Shown here: piece after piece, positions 1-9,149 of the stretch
How the letters are laid out: each line of letters starts with the position of its first letter
Position numbering within the stretch: the first letter of the stretch is position 1
NCBI GenBank assembly: GCA_022497155.1
Contig: MU385710.1
Location: 682,001-746,000 of the forward strand
Length of the DNA stretch: 64,000 nt
Origin: Whalleya microplaca
Taxonomy: Eukaryota; Ascomycota; Sordariomycetes; Xylariales; Xylariaceae
Direction of reading: 5' to 3'
The notes under the pieces: generated by a model
The model's input: only the letters and a program-made list of their open reading frames with translations
Database searches by the model: none
Told to the model about the DNA's origin: nothing
Program-made: the position numbers and the translations under genes

Positions 1-1239
1 CAAAGCTTGGCGGACCCACTTATTATAGGCCTAAGCTGCTTATAGCCTAGTGTATAGATTTAGTTTTAGTTATGTGATATTAAAACTTTAAATCTCTAAA
101 TTGAATTTTTCTCTTTCAACTTATATATTACTTTATTACTTAACTATTTACCTTACTAATATAACGTTACTATACTACTATACCTATTATACCTTAGTTA
201 TTATAGCTAATATTACTATATTAAAATCTTAACAACCAGTTAAAGAGACTATAATTACCCCATAACTTAAAAGATAAAGCCGACTTATTAAATTACTCTT
301 TTAATAGACTATAAAACAAACTACTCCTTATAAAACTACCAAACCAAAACACTCTAAAAAGAAAAAGATAAAGATATTAATATAGTTATTAAATTATAGA
401 GTTTTTTTAATTTTTATATACTTAACTTAACTTTATAACTAACTAATAAGAACTATTTTTTAACCGACTTAATTTTTATAAAAAAAAGTTATAAGTGACT
501 TATTTATTTTAAAGCAGTTACTTATTTTAAAATCCTTTTACCGACTATAATTATATAGTAGTTTAAAAGAGACTTTATTTTAACTAATAGTTTCGGAAAG
601 AAATTATTTATTATACCTTATTAGCTTGAATTTAAAAGTCAACTTTATAAGTTTTTTATCGATACACGTTTTTAAAGTTAACCTATTATTAAAGCCTAGT
701 TTCGAAGTTATTTTATAACTTTATTTAAGAGTTTATACCTTATAAAACTTTTTCCAGTTTTTTAATTTAATTTTAGTTAGTTTTAAAATTTCTTAAAAAG
801 ACATAACTTAATTTAAAAACGGGTAACTAAATACTTTTTTAAAGCTTTTAAAAATATATATAATGCCTGTTTATCGTTTCTTTTATTTATAAAAAAATAT
901 AGCCGTCTTTATAATAACTTTTATTAAAACTTTTTTTTATTTTTACAACTATTTAGTAGTCTTAATAATTTTAAGTCTTTACTTTTTTGTCAATTTAAGT
1001 TAACTAAAGTTATTAATATAGATAAAACTTTTATACCTTTTAAGTTTTTAAATAATTATACCTATAAGACGAAAAATTTAATTACTATATTAGCTAAAAG
1101 TAATAGAAATAGTTAAAATAAAAGACAAGCTACTTTAGTCTTATATATAATAGCCGAAAGGACTTTTTTTAAGCCTAAATTAATATTTTATAAAGTTAAT
1201 AACTCTAAATATACAGAAAAGTTTAAATTATACCTTTCT

Positions 1240-1442
1240 TATTAAATGGGCTTTACACCATGGTGTAGGTATCGTGCGAACGATAGGGGGGTTATAATAA
1301 AACTGTATTGCTATATGATATTTTATGTACGAAAAAAAGTGAGGGAATTCTTCGTGCGGAAAAGATATGAAAATCTTTTTGCGCTAGGGTAACTTAGTTA
1401 GCTACCCCTGATCGCACGGCTGAACTGAGCGTTATTCCAACA
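1240..1442 (-). mobile_element. Solo-LTR-like insertion in transposon copy 1
   Basis: A 203-bp segment of normal base composition sits inside the AT-rich transposon. Comparison with the uninterrupted copy 2 places it between two copies of TTTCT (1235-1239 and 1443-1447), a 5-bp target duplication. On the minus strand it starts TGTTGGAATAACGC and ends AATA, possibly an original ...CA end changed by RIP. This fits a solo LTR, perhaps of a Copia-type element; the family is not identified. Confidence 0.6.
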
Positions 1443-2119
1443 TTTCTAAAATTATAATTAAGTTTAACGAAACTATTTATAATAACAAAAAGTTTATAAT
1501 TTAATAAATTAATACCGAACTTAAAAACTATATTTAAAACGAAAAGACTTTATTAATAATAAATATAGTAACGTTTTATAATATTTTTAATATTAAAGAG
1601 TTTTTAAAATTTATAATTACGTTACCCGCTATAATTTTTAAAAAAATAACTAGTTATTTTTAAGTTTTAAATACTTATTTAAATAAAGTAGTTAAATAAT
1701 TATTAAAAGAGTTTAACGATATATAGCTTAAAAAAAGAGTTTAAAAGTATAAAAACTTAGGAAAGTCTTTTTTTTTGTTATTAATTTCTAATTAACGAAT
1801 TAAAATAGCTATTATAATTATATAAATTGTTATACGACTTAAAAAACTTTATTATATACGTTTTATTCGAAAAAGGTTTAAATAAACCGGAGTTTTTATA
1901 AAACCTGATTTATTAAAAAATTATTTTATAAAAATAAAAGGTTTTAGTTTATAATAATACGAAAATTTACGAAAAGCTTTTCGAGACTTAATTTTAGTTA
2001 ATAATTTAATTAAAGTTAACCTTATAAACACTATATATAAGCTTAAGCCGGGTTTTATAAATTACGATTAAAAGGAGTTAATAAAGGAAACGTTAATTAT
2101 ACCTTTTAGTCCTTTATAT

Positions 2120-2417
2120 TGTCTTAGGACAGGGTGTTAGGGTGAATCGAAAGTGAGATATCAAGTTAAAATGAGTGTATATTAGCTGCCAGAGCTGTAT
2201 GTGTGACTATCTGGTGATATCTGTTGTTGAAAAAGTGAAGGAGATGTGAGGAAAAGGTTAGCTAAATACAGGTATGTGATCTACTGTAAATTGCCCTGTG
2301 GAGTGCCCTGTGGATACCCTGTGGAGTGCCTTATGGAGTGCCCTGTGACGTGGCTCTAGGGGGCTTCTAGTGGCTCTTAAGCTACTGTCAATACCCGTAA
2401 TCCCCTGCCCCATTACA
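2120..2417 (+). mobile_element. Solo-LTR-like element with 4-bp target duplication
   Basis: This 298-bp element starts TGTCTTAGGACAGGG, ends CCCCATTACA, and is flanked on both sides by ATAT. Its ends match the 227-bp elements at 28413 and 30310, but its interior differs. It contains a short tandem array of about 14-15 bp units (GTGCCCTGTGGA-like) at about 2290-2350. TG...CA ends plus a target duplication indicate a solo LTR or a miniature LTR element (TRIM); no coding sequence is present. Confidence 0.65.
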
Positions 2418-2712
2418 ATATAAAAAAACTAATAAGGTATTATTATAAATATATATAAAAAAAAAAGCTGCTTTATAATAGTATTAAAGCAGTTTTAATA
2501 ACTAGATTAAAGAAGTATAATAAACAGCAAGATATATATAATAACTAGTTTAATTAAATACTTAATTAATTAGATAATTATTATATAAATAACTGAGTAT
2601 TAAGGTTGCAAATAGAGTTTAAGCTTTAACTATATACTAGGCTATAAGCAGCTTAGGCCTATAATAAATGGGTCCGCCAAGCTTTAAAATTGTCGAAAGT
2701 CTGCGGTATATA

Positions 2713-3059
2713 CGGAGGTGCCTTTCAAAAGAAATGACCATACCGAAACCCCTGCCGGCTGCGTGGCACGTGGGGATCCGATTGCAACAGCTGCAGCTAT
2801 AGGTCCCTGTCACAGTATATCTCATTTAATATAGACGGTATCTTATAGTAGCTATTATTTGCTACACTACTTATTATATAGCGCGTATCCTACTGTAATC
2901 TAGCGTCCGATCGCTATAATTATAAGGGGCAGATACCGTGCGCAGCTTTTCTGTCGCACTAGATCGGCATTTCTGGAGCCAGCTGCAGCAGAGATCTGAC
3001 AGGTGGATGACAGCCAGCAGGGGTTGTGGTATGGTTATTTCTTTTGAAAGGCACCTCCG
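2713..3059. mobile_element. 347-bp MITE with ~45-bp inverted repeats
   Basis: The left end (2713 onward, CGGAGGTGCCTTTCAAAAG) is repeated in inverted form up to 3059 over roughly 45-50 bp with a few mismatches. TA flanks both sides (2711-2712 and 3060-3061). Size, TA duplication and absence of an ORF fit a non-autonomous Tc1/mariner-type MITE. It lies directly against the right end of transposon copy 1, with only TATATA between them, and ends 226 bp before the start codon of the GH105 gene. Confidence 0.8.
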
Positions 3060-3285
3060 TAATTTAGGTATAATGCCAAGTCAATTGGCGCGACCTAGTT
3101 CCTCGGTTGTAGGGGTTGCACCTGCGGGTCGTGGGATATTACGAGAAAAGACTAGCCTAGACTGTAACTCTTGAGTCCATGTCGTTTTCATAGTTTGTCT
3201 AGGTTCTCTCACCAAATATGATAAGAGTCGTGATAGTCCAGTCAGCGTTTGAATCATAAGCTCATTCAGGGCCAAAGTAGCCGAG

Positions 3286-4460
3286 ATGAAGATTTTCATA
3301 CCTCTTGCTACCGGGGCGGCAGCCTCAGCATCGTATCTAACATGGATGGCGGACTCTTTCATACAGCGCGGGGTCGAAGCAACCTTTGACTATGGCCAGG
3401 CCACTTTGTATGAAGGATACGAGGCGGCGTACGCACTCACCCAGAACGAGACGTACGCTGAATGGTACCGAGGCCAGATCGACGACGCCGTCGTACTAGA
3501 AAATGGCACAATTAAAGACTGGGAATACGATTACTACTCGTTAGATGAGTACCGCGTCGGCAACAACATCCTCTGGTGGTACGAGCGCACCGGGGAAGAG
3601 AAATACAAGTTGGCCTCCGACATCATCCGGCTACAGCTGGACCGCCACCCGCGGACTGCTTCAGGCGGCTTTTGGCATCGAAAACCGACGTATCCGAACC
3701 AAATGTGGCTTGATGGCATCTTCATGGCGGATACATTCTACGCCAAATGGACTAGCCTGTTTGAGAATGACAACATCACTGCTTGGGACGATATCGTTCT
3801 CCAGTACGATAATATCGAAGCGCACTGCCGCAACCAGACCAGTGGACTGCTTGTTCATGGCTATGATGAAAGCAAGACCGCTGTGTGGGCTGACTCGGTA
3901 ACTGGTGCTGCACCTTTGGTTTGGGACCGTGCTGTCGGATGGTATTTCTTGTCCCTCCTAGAAGTCATCCAGCTTATACCAGAGACTCACGAGGGGCATT
4001 CCAAGCTTACCGGATATTTCGAGACACTTGCTACTGCTTTGAAGAAAGCCCAGGACGAGTCTGGTGGCTGGTGGCTGATCATGAGCGAGCCGTACCCTGG
4101 TAAGGAGGGCAACTACATCGAGAGTAGTGCCTCGGCGATGTTTACGTTCGGATGGCTAAAGGGTATGAAGTTAGGCCTTCTGGCTAAAGAGTACCGTGAG
4201 GTTGCACAGAAGGCCTACAGCCTGTTGACTGAACGATTTGTCAAGGTCAACGATGACGGAACTTTGAATTGGGAGGGTACGGTGAGGGTTGGCTCTTTAA
4301 GCAGCAATGGAACCTACGAGGTAAGTCTCAGTTACGAAACCAGTCTTACTAGCCAGGCACTCACATTTCCTAGTATTATATTTCAGTGCCTTTACAGTCC
4401 AACGATTACAAAGGGGTGGGCCCGTTCATGCTGGCGTCTTATGAGATAGAGACATGGTGA
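3286..4460 (+). CDS. GH105 unsaturated glucuronyl/rhamnogalacturonyl hydrolase
   Basis: This 373-aa protein resembles the YteR/GH105 family, which removes the unsaturated uronic acid left at the non-reducing end of pectin fragments by lyases. Two exons: 3286-4320 and 4374-4460; the 53-bp intron has GTAAGT and a CTAG acceptor, and splicing restores a family-like end (...DYKGVGPFMLASYEIE). Asp143 in MWLDG and Asp87 in the DEYR segment fit the two catalytic acidic positions known in YteR. The N-terminus is short and hydrophobic (residues 3-16), a possible but weak signal peptide. An unspliced reading would end at 4449 with a non-family tail. The promoter is short and contains a MITE end. The gene is convergent with the APH pseudogene. 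Confidence 0.85.
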
Positions 4461-4650
4461 TCGTTGTATTACTTGCGCAGCCATAAATTTGGAAGCCCAC
4501 TTTTAGAAATTGATTCCTCTCCGTGACGGATACATTTATTGTTCGTAGTGCTAACCTATACGCCTACGTGAGAACTCCAGTTTCCATTCTCAAGTTGCTT
4601 CGGGAGCATGGATACAGAGACGGCAGCAAGAACTTACGGTGTCTCACACA

Positions 4651-5830
4651 TCAAACGCTGAGTTCACTTAAGCTTGCTTCGACTATTTTACGCCAGTCCC
4701 CTACCATGGCTCCCTTTTGACGTCTGGGACACACCTCGACAATAGCACGCACGTAATTGAACACCGTCTTGATGGCGCCATGCGGCGCTGTGGTCGCGAA
4801 GTCTTTGAGCAGATCTGGGCCGCGCTCAGCGCAGAGACTTTCGAAGACGTTATATAACCGCTTCTGTTCTGTCATTCCTTCTGGTGTCTCCTGCCCATTC
4901 CAGAGAAAACCGCCGCCAGGACTCCAGAGCGGCAACGGAAGGACAGCCGAGAACTCCCAGTCCAAAATTGCCGTGATTTGAGCAGTTAAAGGATCGCACA
5001 TGACGTTTCCGAAATGCAAATCTCTGTGTGAGAATGTATCTTGTGTCGTTCAATTCGGCGGCGCGCCGATCCAACATCGAATTGAAAGATTCGAGGCGAG
5101 GTATCAGGTCTCGCATCCACCTTAGAGAATCGTGCTTTAGTATGTTTTGAATGTACTGCCCGATATGACCTTTCACGTAACTCGTATACGTGTCATATGG
5201 CCCCTTTGGATTCAAGGAATCCACCGTCTCATCCGGACTCCAGTACTCTTCTATCTCGGGGGCTTGCCAAAAGGTCTCCGCCATTACTCGACCCGGGATA
5301 ACTTTGCCCTTGTGGTCGATACTCAATCCCCAAGCATGGTTCCAATCATGATGATGAATATCAATCAAGTATCCCGTGAGTTGATTAACAATAAATTCCT
5401 TCTTTGCGTCATCGAGACTGTCATAGATGGTGTCGACACTAACTCCTTGTGCCTTCTCAAGCAGCGTAAACTCATACCCAATGGCATTATCCTCGGTAGC
5501 ATCAAAAGCGATAACAGCTGGTATTGGAACCTTTGTGTTAGATTTCACCCATGACATGGCAGCGACTTCATTCAGGGTCTTCATCCGGGGTAGATGCCTG
5601 CCGGATACCCTTAGAACAAGGGACACACATCCATCAGCGTTCGATGGCTTCGCAGACTTCACCTTTCTGGAAACATCCGGTGAAAATTCGATAATGTATA
5701 TGGTATGATATGCAGCAAGAGTCCTCAGCGGTTCGATGGTAGATGGATTTGGTAGCTCTAAAGATCTTACAAGATCGCGGATCATCTCCTCTGTGAGCCC
5801 TGAAGGAAGGTAGAGTTTTGGGTTCGCCAT
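4651..5830 (-). pseudogene. APH/choline-kinase-like phosphotransferase, frameshifted
   Basis: The N-terminal part (5830 to about 5030) reads as a fungal aminoglycoside-phosphotransferase-like kinase (Pfam APH family; substrates of the fungal members are mostly unknown). The frame is lost at 5021-5032, inside a CA-dinucleotide run, exactly where the catalytic HxDxxxxN loop should be. The remaining C-terminal part continues in another frame from 5019 to 4651 with HFGNVMCD and the magnesium-binding LDWEF segment. A net loss of two bases (or gain of one) explains this. No intron can be fitted there. It is either a recent pseudogene or a sequencing error in a dinucleotide run; the rest of the gene has no other stop. 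Confidence 0.7.
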
Positions 5831-6511
5831 CCTAACCAGTAATGACCCTTAGTGATGGGATGGAAGAGTCTCCAGAGTTGTGTACCCGGGTTGAGTCGCG
5901 ATCATGATCTTGGAATGTGTCTGTGAGATGTAATGTAACCATACATCCGAGATATGGTGTAGTTCATTGCCGGCCTTTGATAAAATACTTCTGAGTGAAG
6001 CGGAAGCAAGCTTGTCCTCTGCCGTGTAACTTAACACGATATCGCTTGCCTAGGCGTTACAGCACCTGGGCAGCCCTATCTATTACATCTATTACATAAT
6101 TTGCAACACGAGAACCCGAAAGACTCGGATCCAATTGAACTATGTGAAGAGTTTTTACAACCATTCAAACTTATATAAAGGACTCTTGTCGTTGTAGTTG
6201 TAGTGATAATTAAAACGCGAAGGGCTCTGCGCGACGGAGCGGCGACTAACCCTTGCCATAGTGCTGCAGATCTCGATATTAATAATAACTAGTGCGCAAT
6301 GCCGAGATGCAATCCAGGGCTGCCAGGTCTTATATCGATCAATTCCAGGCCAGTTCGTCCCAAATGTTTCTGGCATGTTTTCATCCTCTAAATTCTAATC
6401 AACTACCTAGGTATTGCCAGTCATGGTGGTACCTATGGCCAGTGACTGCATCAACGACAATGGCTTTTTGTGTTATTATGGTAGTCGATGCTATAGATAA
6501 CTACCGAATCC
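5831..6511. other. Intergenic, no gene seen
   Basis: This is the upstream region of the APH pseudogene and the 3' side of the secreted protein gene ending at 6512. It contains only short overlapping frames without recognisable similarity. Confidence 0.5.
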
Positions 6512-7459
6512 CTATCGCCTGACGGGCGCAGCGGTTGATGTCGCTGTGACAGTAGAAGACGTACTGCTTCCTCCACCTCCGCCTTTCACAACAACCGCCT
6601 GCACGACTTGTCCCACCGAGTTGAAGACGATATTGACGAGCGCATTTAGAGGGGTATAGTTGTACGTTTTCTGTATGAGACCGCCATCTAATATCTCTTG
6701 CGCGCCGGTATAAGTCATGTTTTGCTCGTAATTGCCGACAATGGTGCTCAAGAGCTGGCCAGCTGTCCCCTCGACCTCCTGTACGATGTTTCCCAAGTTA
6801 TCGATGAGGAAATTGATCTTCGAGTCGCCGTTCACGATAGAGCCGAGAAGACCGTCGACCGCGCCCACCACCGTGTCCACGAGATCAGTTGCTTCGTTGA
6901 GGATGTTGATAAGCAGCGGGTTGAGGTTGAGAGATTCAAGAGTTCGATTCACGATGTCCACAAGATTGCCAAGTCTGATAACAAGGTCGAGCTGAGCATC
7001 CACGTCAGCGATCGTAATGTTCACCTTGGTTACGCCGATTTGAATACCGGCATTCAGCTCGACGAGATTCGCTACTTGCGCCGCTAAGTTGATGTCGGCG
7101 CTCAGATTGTCTACATCGAGCTCAATCCTGCCGACATGCAGCTCGGGGACTTTTAGAAGAACATCCGGTGGGTTGCTGCCATATGATGAGGAGCTTGTGG
7201 TCGTTCCAGTCCCACCAGTCTCGCTCGTGGTAGTCCCTGAGGCGGAGGTTGTATCGCTTGGATCGGAAGCGGCGCCGGTATTAGTATTCGTAATCGTTGC
7301 CGTGTCTGTCGCGGTCACCTCCGGTTGCGATGTGGTTGCACCAGTTGGTGTGTCTGTTGAAACCGCGTTTGTGGTCGATGATGCTGTCTGTGCCGACCCT
7401 AAAGCCAGCAGCAAGAAACTGTACAGCAACGATAGTATTAAACGACTCCGCATCTTCAC
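6512..7459 (-). CDS. Secreted Ser/Thr-rich protein, paralogue of 8238-9149
   Basis: This 315-aa protein has no family I can name. A clear signal peptide occupies residues 1-23 (hydrophobic core, ending GSAQ). Residues 24-92 are a Ser/Thr-rich, probably O-glycosylated linker. Residues about 97-185 consist of alternating hydrophobic stretches rich in V, I, L, N and D that align with residues about 55-140 of the divergently transcribed neighbour (shared features: VGxIxxxVxNL, LxxRLGN, LNLNP/IDLNP). A second shared block near the C-terminus has MTYTG and GQVVQ. The C-terminus has a Gly run and Ser/Thr-rich tail without a convincing GPI signal. It is likely an extracellular or wall-associated protein. 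It is intronless. Confidence 0.75.
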   Translation of the reverse strand: MKMRSRLILSLLYSFLLLALGSAQTASSTTNAVSTDTPTGATTSQPEVTATDTATITNTNTGAASDPSDTTSASGTTTSETGGTGTTTSSSSYGSNPPDVLLKVPELHVGRIELDVDNLSADINLAAQVANLVELNAGIQIGVTKVNITIADVDAQLDLVIRLGNLVDIVNRTLESLNLNPLLINILNEATDLVDTVVGAVDGLLGSIVNGDSKINFLIDNLGNIVQEVEGTAGQLLSTIVGNYEQNMTYTGAQEILDGGLIQKTYNYTPLNALVNIVFNSVGQVVQAVVVKGGGGGSSTSSTVTATSTAAPVRR

Positions 7460-8237
7460 TATTGAACGAGTGGATGATAGACCAACAACGGGCGGTAGAC
7501 CTTACCGACGTCAACGAATACCGGGGTATGGATCTCATATAAAAGCGAGTCAACTTGCAGGCCGTCTGTCGAGCTGTCCTCCCCTTGGCGTCGCCTATGA
7601 GCCCCTCCCCAGTTCTACATAGTAGATCGCATTGTGGTTAGGTAGTGACATCGTCGAGTTGTCATTAGCGATCAATTCCCCCTGCTTTGATCACATTGGC
7701 ATGCTTAATACTATTGCTAAGACGCGCCTGACACTGCAAAAACTTGAACTTGTAAGTTGAAAAGAGATTGCGCATGATGCAAGGACACCGCAACTATGCT
7801 TGACAAGCTTGTCTCATTCGTTCGCGTACCTACGTAGTCGGCTCCGACCAGTCGGGCATCATTCAGACCCTAGTCATGGCCGGAGACTATCCCGAAATGG
7901 CTTCTGTAGCAGGCATTTATTAGCTGTGGCTAAGCATCGTCTCACTGCTTAAGAGATACTATTATACATATACTGCATCGTCAGTGGTCTCGGTTAAGTT
8001 GGTATGACGAAGAGAGAGATCCCCGAGAGAACGCATCTTATGAAACGAACTCATCGAAGTTCATTTCATTCCAAGCGATCCCCTTCTGACGCACTTCGGC
8101 ATTAGGTATACTTACACAAGGAGGTGAACCCATTTTCCTATGGGTCAGTGTTAGACATCTATTTCCATCTCCCCCAACAGTCTACCTCTCTTCTTAGGTC
8201 TCTGAGCACCCAAAGCCAGTATCAACAAGAGTTCAAG
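7460..8237. promoter_or_regulatory. Shared divergent promoter region of secreted paralogues
   Basis: 778 bp separate the start codons of two outward-transcribed paralogous secreted-protein genes, so both promoters must lie here. I see no motif I can assign to a known factor. Confidence 0.5.
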
Positions 8238-9149
8238 ATGGGCCCATTGCTCCCAAAAGCAACTACTTTCCTCGTCTTGTTACTTTTCTCTATGGCTCTG
8301 GCACAAAGTGACGGCTATATCGGTTATGATCTTCGCAAACGAGGGGATCCCGAATCCGCCAACTATGAAACGGCAGATACGCCTGGCGTTGAGCTCCCAG
8401 AAGAACCAGATGTATACCTCAACGCTACTGTCTCGGTCGGCGAGATCGACATTGAGGTAGAGAACCTCACTGCGAAGATCAATCTAGATGCCAAGGTGTT
8501 AAATCTACTACATTTCACCGCTGGTGTCGATGCATCTATCGACAGGGTTTCGCTGCGCATCGAGAACGTCAGCGCCATAGTGGAACTGGAGGCACGACTT
8601 GGAAATGTTGTACAGATGGTTGGAGATGTGCTCAACACGATAGATCTAAACCCCATCGTCGCGACCCTGGGCAACAGCGTGGGAAGCATTGTCGGAAATG
8701 TCACCGATGAGCTCGGGGGAAGCTCCACATCATCGAGTACGGCTTCCACAAGCAATTCCAAGCGAGACTCGCTGGATTACAACATGGCGCACAACATTCT
8801 CTACTCCGTCAACGACTATTCAGGGCAGACTCACACTAACCGCATTCTGGGGCAGAACGGGACAATATATGATTCGTTTCTCGACAATGATGGCAACGAG
8901 CGAGGCCTCCAGATTATAGGTTACTATACCTCCTACATGACTTTTACTGGTCATAATAGAACTATCACTGTTGATGGAAAGACCGAATATGAATTAGCCT
9001 ATGAGTTTACCCCCTTCCCCGGATTGGAGGTCGTGGCCAATATCTATGTCACTCCGGAGGGTCAAGTGGTGAAAACCCAAGTTATCGCAGAGGCAGAAGG
9101 TGGTGTTACCAGCACCATCAGTGATGATGATGCCGATGAAGGTCTGTAA
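8238..9149 (+). CDS. Secreted N-glycosylated protein, paralogue of 6512-7459
   Basis: This is a 303-aa intronless protein. I chose the start at 8238 (after TTCAAG) because it gives a standard signal peptide (residues 1-22, ending MALA-Q); the in-frame ATG at 8124 would add 38 unlikely residues. The mature protein has many N-x-S/T sites (NAT, NLT, NVS, NVT, NRT), a Ser-rich patch (about residues 155-170) and an acidic tail. Residues 55-140 and the MTFTG...GQVVK region align with the divergent neighbour, so the pair arose by inverted duplication followed by strong divergence. The function is unknown; there are no catalytic motifs. Confidence 0.75.
   Translation: MGPLLPKATTFLVLLLFSMALAQSDGYIGYDLRKRGDPESANYETADTPGVELPEEPDVYLNATVSVGEIDIEVENLTAKINLDAKVLNLLHFTAGVDASIDRVSLRIENVSAIVELEARLGNVVQMVGDVLNTIDLNPIVATLGNSVGSIVGNVTDELGGSSTSSSTASTSNSKRDSLDYNMAHNILYSVNDYSGQTHTNRILGQNGTIYDSFLDNDGNERGLQIIGYYTSYMTFTGHNRTITVDGKTEYELAYEFTPFPGLEVVANIYVTPEGQVVKTQVIAEAEGGVTSTISDDDADEGL

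Larger units (their letters stand above)
1..2706. mobile_element. RIP-degraded TA-flanked DNA transposon, copy 1
   Basis: This is a very AT-rich block with no usable reading frame. Its right end (about 2630-2706) is the inverted complement of the window's first bases; comparison with the second copy at 27861-30302 shows a terminal inverted repeat of about 77 bp beginning CCGCAGACTTTCGAC. The first 20 bases of the element lie outside the window. TA follows the right end, so a Tc1/mariner-like cut-and-paste element is likely. Subtracting two later insertions (1240-1442 and 2120-2417) leaves about 2.2 kb, the same as copy 2 without its insert. Transition differences between copies fit RIP. No transposase can be read, so the superfamily is inferred from ends and target site only. 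Confidence 0.85.

Noticed and set aside
1..2706. Possible CRISPR-like or tandem array in the AT-rich block
   Set aside because: No regular repeat-spacer spacing; explained by a RIP-degraded transposon with nested inserts. This is a eukaryotic window.
4321..4449. GH105 frame reading on to a stop at 4449
   Set aside because: The tail is unlike the family; a 53-bp GT-AG intron restores the conserved C-terminus.
7089..7622. 177-aa plus-strand frame
   Set aside because: Antisense shadow of the Ser/Thr-rich secreted protein gene; the composition comes from its codon repeats.
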